From NCBI RefSeq assembly GCF_900156025.1, contig NZ_FTMO01000013.1, forward strand, positions 1 to 64,000: a stretch of 64,000 bases of DNA. The letters are read 5' to 3'. Of the stretch, positions 47,153-54,986 are shown piece after piece. How positions within the stretch are numbered: the first letter of the stretch is position 1; every line of letters starts with the position of its first letter. This DNA comes from Allobosea sp. TND4EK4. Its GTDB lineage: Bacteria > Pseudomonadota > Alphaproteobacteria > Rhizobiales > Beijerinckiaceae. The position numbers and the translations under genes are program-made. A model generated the notes under the pieces. The model did not search any database. It saw only the letters and a program-made list of their open reading frames with translations, and was not told where the DNA came from.

Positions 47153-47662
47153 TCAGGGCGACTGACACTGCGCCGACTCACGCTTGACCAAGACCGCGAT
47201 ACTGGCCGGCAAAGGCGATTTGGCCCGCAGTTCAAAGCCGCAAGGCACGGCAAGCTGGCGCCTGCTACCTCGAGCCGAGAGGTCGAGCCAGTTAGTCTTC
47301 TCGAAGTCCTCCGGGAGGGGTGCCGTCCCGGTATCGCTGGGCTTTGGAATACGTTGCGTCTTGATCTGCAGACCCTGCGCGCCCGAAGCGTTAAGAACTG
47401 AGACGAGCGTGTTGTGACCGCTTTGATTGCCATAGATGGCTACTTCGCGGCCGGCCGGAACGACAACGCGAAGCCGGGACACTCCGTCGAGTTCCTGCTG
47501 CAAAGCCGCCATGCGGCCTCTGACCCTTTGGATGTCACGTGCCTGCCGCTCGATGTTGCGATCGGCGGAGTGCAGACCGCCCTCCAGCTCGCCGACGCGT
47601 CGCTCAAGCTGGCATCCACCGACAAACATTGCAGTGACGACGATCGCAATTTGTAAGCGCAT
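47153..47662 (-). CDS. Unknown lipoprotein with coiled coil
   Basis: A 169-residue protein with a short signal and lipobox VGGC (Cys17), so it is predicted to be lipid-anchored. Residues 18-60 form a charged heptad-like coiled coil (LERRVGELEGGLHSADRNIE, then RMAALQQELDGV), reminiscent of trimerising lipoproteins. The C-terminal half (VVVPAGREVAIYGNQSG, then LPEDFEKTNWLDLSA) looks beta-rich, and I do not recognise the family. It starts nine bases after the stop of the 461-residue gene, so the two form an operon. GC is lower than in flanking genes, suggesting acquisition. Confidence 0.75.
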   Translation of the reverse strand: MRLQIAIVVTAMFVGGCQLERRVGELEGGLHSADRNIERQARDIQRVRGRMAALQQELDGVSRLRVVVPAGREVAIYGNQSGHNTLVSVLNASGAQGLQIKTQRIPKPSDTGTAPLPEDFEKTNWLDLSARGSRRQLAVPCGFELRAKSPLPASIAVLVKRESAQCQSP

Positions 47663-47671
47663 GTCGTGAAC

Positions 47672-49057
47672 TCAAGCTTGCCAGTTGAGGTTGGGATCAG
47701 GGTCGGGCGACTTGGGCAGCATTTCGCAGACGAAGCCGATGACCTGCATTCCAGCGCACTCGATGCCCGCCGCGGTTCGCGTGAAGTCGTGGGTTTTCCG
47801 GTCGGTATTGCGCGAATAGTTGCCCCGGACCGAGAATGGCCCCCAGCCGACACTGGCGCTCGCGGAAAACTGCGTGGCGACATGCGTGTTCTCCTCACTC
47901 GTCATGTCGATGCCGAGCTTGAGGTTTTTTGCGACGATCATCGCGGTCGGATATGCGGGCAACTCGCCGTTCGGCGGGATCTTCCCGTCACTGAGGACCA
48001 AGTTCGAAATCTGCGGGTCGAATTTCCAGCCCCGGTCCCAGAATATCGTCGCATCCCACCAACTGCGCCGGATCGGGATACGCACCAGCTCCACTTCGAC
48101 CTTCGAGATCAGCCCGTCACTCTTGAAGCGGCTTTTTTGCTCGGCATAGGAAGCCGAACCGCCGACGGACCAGAGCCCCAGATTGAAACCGCCGCCACCG
48201 CCGAAGCTGGTCGAGGAGGTTTCATTGACGGTGTGCACCTCTTCCCTGCCCATCGAGAATTTCGTCCAGGACGTCGCGTGGGCCTCATCCCAGAATTTTG
48301 AAGGGAAGAACTTGGTGAACAGATAGGGTGTCCCCTCTGGTGTCGTCTGCTCGGCCAGGCGCACGACTTCCTTCATTCGCTGCCATCGTTCGCCCGTCCC
48401 TCGGCCGAGTTCGGCGATCGTTGCAATAGCCTCCTCGATCTGGGTTTTGCCTCCGGCGAGCCAACGGTCGTATTTCTGTTGCACCTTTTGCCGCAGAATC
48501 CCGGCCTTGGTGAACCATTCGCTCTGAGCGGCGGGATCGTTCGGGCGCCCAAGATAGTCGGCCTGAAGACTCCTATAGGTCGTGAGAGCTGCCAGATAAT
48601 CTCCCATGCGTTCCTGATAGGCTTCGTACAGGGGCGTGTCCGCCGGTACCTTCTTGGTCGCCCCAGTGGTCAGATCGACAGCGTCGACCATGCGGGTAAG
48701 CATCTCTTGAGCTGACGCCAGCCGCTTCTTTTCGTTGTTGTTCAATGTGACGACGGGGCGGATCGTTTCGCTTAACACGCGCTTGTAATAGGCGTCGACT
48801 TTACGGTCGGAAGGGACCCATTGGCCGCGGGGCGGCGGAACTGTATTGACCAAACTGGCGAAATCGGCGGCGATTTCTGATTTGTTGAGTTCAACGAAGC
48901 TGAAATCGAGATCGTCCTTGCCGAGTGGAATGCCCGGCAGACAGAACGAGACGTAGCTGCCGCCCACCGGAGCGAGATTGTTGATCGTGTCCGGGCCACA
49001 AACGAGGAGATAGATCTTTTCGAGCAGCGACTTCAGCAGGTCTTCTTCGCTTGTCAT
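47672..49057 (-). CDS. Unknown 461-residue protein with two beta-hairpin-like segments
   Basis: I do not recognise this family. No signal peptide is seen. Residues 1-240 are mostly helical and charged. After a linker come two stretches with alternating small and aromatic residues: SSTSFGGGGGFNLGLWSVGG and on to ASYAEQKSRF (about 277-310), and THVATQFSASASVGWGPFSV and on to RGNYSRNTDR (about 386-416). They resemble each other and look like amphipathic hairpins. Between them lies VELVRIPIRRSWWDATIFWD, a conserved-looking core. The pattern is what pore-forming proteins with two membrane hairpins show, but this is an inference. It is first of a two-gene operon with a lipoprotein. Confidence 0.7.
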   Translation of the reverse strand: MTSEEDLLKSLLEKIYLLVCGPDTINNLAPVGGSYVSFCLPGIPLGKDDLDFSFVELNKSEIAADFASLVNTVPPPRGQWVPSDRKVDAYYKRVLSETIRPVVTLNNNEKKRLASAQEMLTRMVDAVDLTTGATKKVPADTPLYEAYQERMGDYLAALTTYRSLQADYLGRPNDPAAQSEWFTKAGILRQKVQQKYDRWLAGGKTQIEEAIATIAELGRGTGERWQRMKEVVRLAEQTTPEGTPYLFTKFFPSKFWDEAHATSWTKFSMGREEVHTVNETSSTSFGGGGGFNLGLWSVGGSASYAEQKSRFKSDGLISKVEVELVRIPIRRSWWDATIFWDRGWKFDPQISNLVLSDGKIPPNGELPAYPTAMIVAKNLKLGIDMTSEENTHVATQFSASASVGWGPFSVRGNYSRNTDRKTHDFTRTAAGIECAGMQVIGFVCEMLPKSPDPDPNLNWQA

Positions 49058-49198
49058 TGCACGCCCCAGGGTTAGCCGAGATTATCTCTCTACCATAGGT
49101 TGTGGAATGATGCTGTCAATGGCATCGCAGCGATTTCTCCGCGGCTTGACCCTGCGCGAAGCTGCGTGCGATCCCGGCTGTGTTGCAGGAGCCGGACC

Positions 49199-49948
49199 AT
49201 GAGCGAGAGCGTCGTCACCGAAACCGTCGCAGCGGGCGTGATGCAGATCACGATGAACCGGCCCGACCGCAAGAACGCGCTCGACCGCGCGAGCTATGCC
49301 GGGCTGATCGCAGCCCTCGCTGCCGCCGAGGCCGACGCCTCGATCCGCGCCGTCCTGCTGACCGGAGCCGGAGGCTGCTTCACCAGCGGCAACGACATCA
49401 AGGACTTCGCGATCGCCGCCGCATCGGGCGAAGGGCCGCGCATCGCGATCGACTTCCTGACCGCGATCTCGACCGCCCGCAAGCCGATCGTCGCCGCTGT
49501 CGAGGGCTTCGCGGTCGGCATCGGCACGACGATGCTGCTGCATTGCGACCTCGCCTTCGCCGGCGAGGGCGCGACCTTCCGCCTGCCCTTCGTGACGCTC
49601 GGCCTGTCGCCCGAGGGCGGATCGAGCTATCTCCTGCCGCTCGTGGCCGGCGCGAAGAAGGCGGCCGAGCTTCTGATGCTGGGCGAGGCTTTCGGCACCG
49701 AGGCCGCGATGCAGGCCGGCCTCCTCAACGCCGTCGTGTCCCAGGGCACGGCGCTGGACCACGCGCTCGGCAAGGCCAAGGCCCTGGCCGCGCTACCGCC
49801 TGAATCCATGGCCCTCACCAAGAGGCTGCTGAAGCGCGGCACGGACAACGCCGTGGCCGAGACCATCGCGATCGAGGCGCATCATCTCGGCGAGCGCCTG
49901 CGTTCGCCAGAGGCGATGGCAGCCTTCGCCGCCTTCCTGAAGAGGTAG
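49199..49948 (+). CDS. Enoyl-CoA hydratase/isomerase family protein
   Basis: A 249-residue crotonase-fold protein. The oxyanion-hole segments are [10 protein letters not shown] (about residue 61) and the glycine-rich [19 protein letters not shown]. The catalytic region is [17 protein letters not shown], with Glu in place as in many hydratases of the PaaG/Echa type. It would hydrate or isomerise enoyl-CoA esters in fatty-acid or amino-acid degradation. The ATG at 49199 follows GGAGCCGGACC. It is divergent from the unknown two-gene operon. Confidence 0.92.
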   Translation: MSESVVTETVAAGVMQITMNRPDRKNALDRASYAGLIAALAAAEADASIRAVLLTGAGGCFTSGNDIKDFAIAAASGEGPRIAIDFLTAISTARKPIVAAVEGFAVGIGTTMLLHCDLAFAGEGATFRLPFVTLGLSPEGGSSYLLPLVAGAKKAAELLMLGEAFGTEAAMQAGLLNAVVSQGTALDHALGKAKALAALPPESMALTKRLLKRGTDNAVAETIAIEAHHLGERLRSPEAMAAFAAFLKR

Positions 49949-50005
49949 CGGCGGCGACGGCGTGGTGTTGCCGGCCGCGAAGCATGCCTCCGCGGCCCGA
50001 CAGGT

Positions 50006-51523
50006 TCAGGGCGGCGTCACCTCGCCCTCGGGCACGATCTGCGTCCTCTTCCCGAAGGGCAGCATCCGCCACAGCATCAGACCCCAGATCACCACGGTAC
50101 AGACCCCGAGAACGCCCGCGATCGGCCTCTCGAAGAACACCAGGAACGACCCGTCCGACTTGATCATCGACGTCATGAAGTTCTGCTCGAGCATCTCTCC
50201 GAGCACGAGACCGAGGATCAGCGGCGCGACGGGTACGCCATGCTCTTCGAGAAACCAGCCGAAAACGCCCATGACGGCCATGAGCACGATGCCATAGAGC
50301 GAGTTGGTCATCGCGAATGAGCCGACCATGCAGAAGATCAGGATGACCGGCAGCAGGATGTTGCGCGGCACCCTCAGGATCTGCTTGGCCGACTTGATCG
50401 CCGCCCAACCCAGCGGAAACATGATGAGGTTGGCCAGGATGAAGATGATGAAGACAGCGTAGATCAGTTGCGGCGTCTGCAGGAAGACGCTCGGCCCCGG
50501 ATTCATGCCCTTCATATAGAGCACGCCGATGACAATGGCGGTGATGGAATCGCCGGGGATACCGAAGACGAGAGCCGGAATCCATGCGCCCCCGAGTGCC
50601 GCGTTGTTCGCCGATGTCGCGTCGACAATGCCTTCGATATGGCCGGTCCCGAATTTTTCAGGTTCTTTCGACAGCTTCTTAGACAGGGCGTAGGACACCC
50701 AGGCCGCGATATCGGACCCGGCTCCGGGCAGGGCGCCGATCAACGACCCCAGAATGGAGCCGCGGAAGAAGTTCTTCCAGTATTTGCGCCAGACGCCGCC
50801 GACACCGCGGAGAAGCCTCCCGACCTGTTGCTGCACCATGGCGCTGCCCTGATCGAGCGAGACCGCGCCACGCAGCAGTTCCGACACCGCGAACATCCCG
50901 ATCAGCGTGGGGATGAAGTTGATCCCCGCCAGCAGGTCGACATTGTCGAAGGTGAAACGCGGCTGGCCCGCCGCGGGATCGATGCCGACCGTTCCGATCG
51001 CCAGCCCCAGGAACAACGACAGCAGGCCCTTCACCACGTCGCCGCTGCCGATGAAGACGGCGCAGGTCAGGCCTAGGCACGCCAACCAGAAATACTCGAA
51101 GGAGGAGAAGTTGATCGCCAGCTCCGCCAGGGCCGGCGCGAGCACGATCAGCACGATGACGCCGAAGATGCCTCCCATGACGGAAAACACCAGATTGACG
51201 CCCATGCACAGGTCGAGCTGACCTTTCTTGGTCATCTCGTAGCTTTCGTCGGCATAGGCCGCGGAAGCCGGCGTTCCCGGCATGCGCAGCATGGCGGCCG
51301 GGATGTCGCCGGCGAAGATCGCCATCGCCGTCGCGGTCACGATGGCGCCCAGCGCCGGAACGGGATCCATGAAGAAGGTCACCGGCACGAGCAGCGCGGT
51401 CGCCATCGTGGCGGTCAGGCCGGGCATGGCGCCGACGAACATGCCGAACATCGCGGCGCCCAGAATGACGGCCAGCACCTGAAACTGGAAAACAAGACCG
51501 AAGGCGGTTTCGATTGCAGCCAT
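50006..51523 (-). CDS. tctA: Tripartite tricarboxylate transporter, large membrane subunit TctA
   Basis: A 505-residue integral membrane protein with about twelve helices (TctA/DUF112 family). It begins LVFQFQVLAVILGAAMFGMFVGAMPGLT-like, has the signature GAMPGLTATMATALL and the loop GALPGAGSDIAAWVSY. It forms the transport channel for carboxylates driven by ion gradients. It lies ten bases after tctB. Confidence 0.94.
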   Translation of the reverse strand: MAAIETAFGLVFQFQVLAVILGAAMFGMFVGAMPGLTATMATALLVPVTFFMDPVPALGAIVTATAMAIFAGDIPAAMLRMPGTPASAAYADESYEMTKKGQLDLCMGVNLVFSVMGGIFGVIVLIVLAPALAELAINFSSFEYFWLACLGLTCAVFIGSGDVVKGLLSLFLGLAIGTVGIDPAAGQPRFTFDNVDLLAGINFIPTLIGMFAVSELLRGAVSLDQGSAMVQQQVGRLLRGVGGVWRKYWKNFFRGSILGSLIGALPGAGSDIAAWVSYALSKKLSKEPEKFGTGHIEGIVDATSANNAALGGAWIPALVFGIPGDSITAIVIGVLYMKGMNPGPSVFLQTPQLIYAVFIIFILANLIMFPLGWAAIKSAKQILRVPRNILLPVILIFCMVGSFAMTNSLYGIVLMAVMGVFGWFLEEHGVPVAPLILGLVLGEMLEQNFMTSMIKSDGSFLVFFERPIAGVLGVCTVVIWGLMLWRMLPFGKRTQIVPEGEVTPP

Positions 51524-51533
51524 CGCCGCCTCC

Positions 51534-52001
51534 TCAGAGCAGGCTGTCGAGGATGCCGCGCGGCAAGGGCACGAGCATCATCGAACCGAAGAACCAGTTG
51601 ACCAGCAGCGTCATCGCGACGGCGACGATCACCGCTGTCACAGGCTTCACGCCGAACCAGAGGAACAGCACGATCTGGATCGCGAACGCGCAGGGGATGA
51701 AGCCCAGCGTCTCGGAGGCGAAGATGTAGAATAGCATCGCGGCGATCATCAGCGCGAAGGACAGGACCTTGCGCGGATCCCGCGTCCAGGCCGCCAGCTT
51801 CAGCCAGGGCGCCTTAACCTCCCGCCGGTCGCGGATGATGAGGACAAGCGAGCACAGGATGATGCCCGCCCCCAGGATCCGCGGGAACAGGCTCGGGCCG
51901 TAGTTCTGGCCGGGAAAGGACGGAAACGAGAATGTCAGCGCGATCATGGCGGCCGCGAGAAGAACGAAAGCGGCGCCGACGATGGTGTCGTTGAAACGCA
52001 T
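51534..52001 (-). CDS. tctB: Tripartite tricarboxylate transporter, small membrane subunit TctB
   Basis: A 155-residue protein with four membrane helices (AFVLLAAAMIALTFSF, GAGIILCSLVLIIR, then two C-terminal ones). Sequence conservation in this family is low, but position between tctC and tctA and the topology make the assignment safe. Confidence 0.88.
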   Translation of the reverse strand: MRFNDTIVGAAFVLLAAAMIALTFSFPSFPGQNYGPSLFPRILGAGIILCSLVLIIRDRREVKAPWLKLAAWTRDPRKVLSFALMIAAMLFYIFASETLGFIPCAFAIQIVLFLWFGVKPVTAVIVAVAMTLLVNWFFGSMMLVPLPRGILDSLL

Positions 52002-52081
52002 GGATCGACCTGGCAGGAGAAGACGCAGAAGTGCGCGCCGGCTGGTGCCGGCGCGCCGCGAAACGCACTCGCAGAGCGCCG

Positions 52082-53071
52082 TCAGCCCCTGGCCAGGCCG
52101 CCCGCCTTCATGAAGTCGCCCATCGCCTTGTCGCTATCGGCCATGTACTTCCGGAAGTCTTCCGCATTGGCGTAGATCATCGTCAGGCCGCGGGAATCCA
52201 TGAAGTCCTTGTATTCCTTGGCCTCGTAGATCTTCTTGAGCTCCGCCGAGAGCAGCTTCGCGATGTCCGGGGGCAGGTTCTTCGGGCCGCCGATGCCGCG
52301 CCAGGACCCGAGCGTGAAGTTGATGTTCATCGCCTCCTTCAGCGTCGGGACATCCTTGAACTGCGGATTGCGCTCGGCTGCCATGATCGCCAGCGACCGC
52401 GCCTTGCCGGCATCGAGCATGGCGCGCGCCTCCGGGACCGAGCAGGTCACGAGGTCGATACCGCCGGCCGCCAGATCCTGCATCGCCGGTGCCGCACCGT
52501 TCGAGGGCACCCACGCCACATGATCAGGCTTCAGACCCATAGCCTGCAGCCAGCCGATCAGCGCCAGGTGCCAGATACCGCCCTGGCCGGTCCCCGAAGC
52601 CTTCATCTTGCCGGCCGGCGCGGTCTTGATCGCCTCCGCCAGCTCGACCACAGTCTTGTAGGGCGAGTCTCCCCGAACCTGCACGCCCGGAGGGTCGCTG
52701 TTCATCAGCGCCAGCGGCGTATAGTCGGCATAGGTCAGCTTGGTCAGGCCCTGATGGTGCATCATCGCGATTTCCGAGGTGATGATGCCGAGCGTGTAGC
52801 CGTCAGGGGCCGCGCTCGCGATGGCCGAATGCCCGACGACGCCCGAGCCGCCGGTGCGGTTCACCACATTGAAGGGCTGGCCGAGGCTCTTCTCCAGCAG
52901 CGCGCCGATGATGCGCACCACGGCGTCGGTGCCGCCGCCGGCACCCCATGGGCAAACCACGGTCACGGGCCGGGACGGAAACTTGGCCTGGGCGATGGCC
53001 GGCGCGGCGATCAGGCCAGCCGCGCCGGCAGCCGCGCCTTTGAGCACACTGCGTCTGTTGATGAGGGTCAT
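52082..53071 (-). CDS. tctC: Tripartite tricarboxylate transporter substrate-binding protein TctC
   Basis: A 329-residue periplasmic protein of the Bug/TctC family. The signal is Tat-like (LINRRSVLKGAAAGAAGLIA, ending AIAQA). The mature part has FPSRPVTVVCPWGAGGGTDAVVR, the phosphate-like carboxylate loop of the family, and VNRTGGSGVVGHSAIASA. The ligand is probably a di- or tricarboxylate, but Bug proteins bind many acids. It is first in the tctCBA operon; its promoter should be within 53072-53195. Confidence 0.94.
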   Translation of the reverse strand: MTLINRRSVLKGAAAGAAGLIAAPAIAQAKFPSRPVTVVCPWGAGGGTDAVVRIIGALLEKSLGQPFNVVNRTGGSGVVGHSAIASAAPDGYTLGIITSEIAMMHHQGLTKLTYADYTPLALMNSDPPGVQVRGDSPYKTVVELAEAIKTAPAGKMKASGTGQGGIWHLALIGWLQAMGLKPDHVAWVPSNGAAPAMQDLAAGGIDLVTCSVPEARAMLDAGKARSLAIMAAERNPQFKDVPTLKEAMNINFTLGSWRGIGGPKNLPPDIAKLLSAELKKIYEAKEYKDFMDSRGLTMIYANAEDFRKYMADSDKAMGDFMKAGGLARG

Positions 53072-53195
53072 TCGGGTATTCCTCCGCTAAATCGTTTTAA
53101 TGTCCGGGCGCTCCTCGTCCGTGACGGGGCCCCCTTTGATTGACTCCAGTATAGGAGCCTATCCGGCTACGTGTGACAACCTCCCATTTCGCCGG

Positions 53196-54632
53196 TCAAC
53201 GCCCGCACAGAAGCGGTACGACGGCGGAGCCCACGGCGCTCACCACGGCGCCGGTGCTGAGTTCGGGCCCCGCCTGCCCGCCCGCGACGGGAAGAGACGC
53301 GCCGTTTCGCGCCAGCAGGCTCAGGATCGCTTCGCCACCGACCATCGCATGGCGGCGCAGGGGCGCGACGCCGGCGACGAGCTGGCCGGCGGGCTCGTTC
53401 GCCACGGTGCCGACGAGCCGGGCCTGGCGGTCGAAGACCGCCGCCCCGGCCTGGCCCGGCTGGAGCGGCGCCAGCACGGCCGGCCTGCCGCCGGCCTCGG
53501 CCCCCTCGCCGGGCAGGGCCTGCTCCTGCGGCTGCCCGGCACCGCTGCCATAGGCGATCAGCACGAGAGGCACGCCGGGCCTGGCCTGGCCGCCCAGCGA
53601 GATCGGCTTGGCGACGACCGCGCCGTCGAGGTCGAACAGGGCGAGGCCGCTCGCCTCGTCCTTCGCGCGCAGCTTCGCATTGCGGCCGCCGATGCTGAGG
53701 CTGCGGCAACCTTCGGCGGTCGCGGCCGCGCCGAGGGCGAGCTTGTCCCCGACGAGGAGCGCGACGCCGGAGCGGATGTTCGGCCGCGCCGCCGGCTGGC
53801 CTCCCGGAAGCGGCGTCCCGCCGGCGGGGAGCCCTTGCGCTACAACCGGGACCGCGGAACCTTGCGTCGGCATCGGTCCGCTCGGGAACGGTTCGAAGCT
53901 GCCCGCGATGGCGATCACCAGCTTGTCGACGCTCGCCGCCTGCGCCTTGTCGTAGCCGATCGAGAAGCCGCGCAGCCCCTGCGGCCCAGCCGCGAGCCTG
54001 CGGTAGAACTTGCCCGTCGGCGTCTCACCGGTCACCACGAAGAAATCGGGCCTGAGCAGCTTGTAGGTGATCTTGCGCGGGCTGTTGGGGTTGACCGTGG
54101 TCGCCTTCTCGAACAGCGCCGCGAGGTTGTCCCCCGGCGGCGAGGCGGAGGTGTCGAGCGTCACTTTCTCGTCGGCGCTCTGCCAGCGACTGCCGGCCGG
54201 CGTCACGTCCCGCTTCGGCAGGAGCTTGGTCGGCACGCCGATCCTGACCCCCGTCTTGTCGTCGGCGATGAGCCGGAATCCGGCCGCATCGCGCGCCGCC
54301 TGCGCCGCCTTGGCCAGCGCCGCCCGTTCGGCGGGAGGCAGCACGCCGTCCGCCGGCCCGCGCCCGCTCTTGAACGTGTTGATCGCCCGGAAGGTCAGCG
54401 CGCCGAAGGAGCCGCTGGTCGCACCGGTAAAGCCGCCCGCCCAGATCAGATCGGCCTGGATCGCCTTGCGTTCCGCCTCGGGCAAGGCCTCGAAGCTCGC
54501 CTGGGCCGTCGCCATCTGCGGGTTGGGGGCGGGGGCGGGAGCCTGCGCATGAGCCAAGCCGAGCGAGGTCAGCAGCAGCACCGTCACCATCGACATCGTC
54601 CAAGGGCCGTTTCGGCGTACAGGCAGCATCAT
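53196..54632 (-). CDS. Peptidoglycan-binding-like protein with degenerate trypsin-like domain
   Basis: A 478-residue exported protein with a signal peptide ending LAHAQA. Residues about 45-105 resemble a PG_binding_1 repeat (AIQADLIWAGGFTGATSGSF, then TFRAINTFKS). A central beta-rich domain follows, then a Pro/Gly linker and a C-terminal trypsin-like domain (about 290-478). In that domain the expected His segment reads LALGAAATAEGC, the Asp segment SGLALFDLDG, and the GNSGGP segment GQAGAAVF. All three catalytic residues therefore seem lost. Related Hyphomicrobiales proteins often keep them. ATG at 54632 or 54629 fits the GAGGA site. It is a single gene. Confidence 0.72.
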   Translation of the reverse strand: MMLPVRRNGPWTMSMVTVLLLTSLGLAHAQAPAPAPNPQMATAQASFEALPEAERKAIQADLIWAGGFTGATSGSFGALTFRAINTFKSGRGPADGVLPPAERAALAKAAQAARDAAGFRLIADDKTGVRIGVPTKLLPKRDVTPAGSRWQSADEKVTLDTSASPPGDNLAALFEKATTVNPNSPRKITYKLLRPDFFVVTGETPTGKFYRRLAAGPQGLRGFSIGYDKAQAASVDKLVIAIAGSFEPFPSGPMPTQGSAVPVVAQGLPAGGTPLPGGQPAARPNIRSGVALLVGDKLALGAAATAEGCRSLSIGGRNAKLRAKDEASGLALFDLDGAVVAKPISLGGQARPGVPLVLIAYGSGAGQPQEQALPGEGAEAGGRPAVLAPLQPGQAGAAVFDRQARLVGTVANEPAGQLVAGVAPLRRHAMVGGEAILSLLARNGASLPVAGGQAGPELSTGAVVSAVGSAVVPLLCGR

Positions 54633-54662
54633 CGGGTCCTCGCGGGCGGATCGCGGCCGCAT

Positions 54663-54986
54663 TGAGCTTCAGAATGCCCCGCACCGCAACCGGAACGGCG
54701 CAACCCAGAGGCGCGGGTCATCCCGGCGACCGCAGGGCGACCCGGGATCCATGCCGGAACCTCGCCGAGAACGCTCAGGCATGGATCCCGGATCTCCGCT
54801 TTGCTCCGTCCGGGATGACCCGCTGACTCAGACTGCTGAGGCTATACCGGCCGACGCATCCACCGCCTCCTTCATCCACACGACTTGCGCGCGAATCCGG
54901 CAGTGATAGCCTGCCGGCGCTTTCGCCCGTCATCGGACGGACGTCAGAGTCAGCCAGGCTGGCTGCTCCGGCCCCAGAGGATCGAG
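54663..54986. promoter_or_regulatory. Region upstream of the alpha-2-macroglobulin gene
   Basis: Of these 324 bases, 54717-54821 is a family B repeat. The remaining 165 bases before the macroglobulin start have no gene and should hold its promoter; no clear hexamers were identified. Confidence 0.35.
54717..54821. repeat. Palindromic intergenic repeat, family B
   Basis: A 105-base copy. The outer arms are GGTCATCCCGG and CCGGGATGACC. The inner stem pairs GGGATCCATGCC with GGCATGGATCCC. It lies between two divergent genes. Confidence 0.88.
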
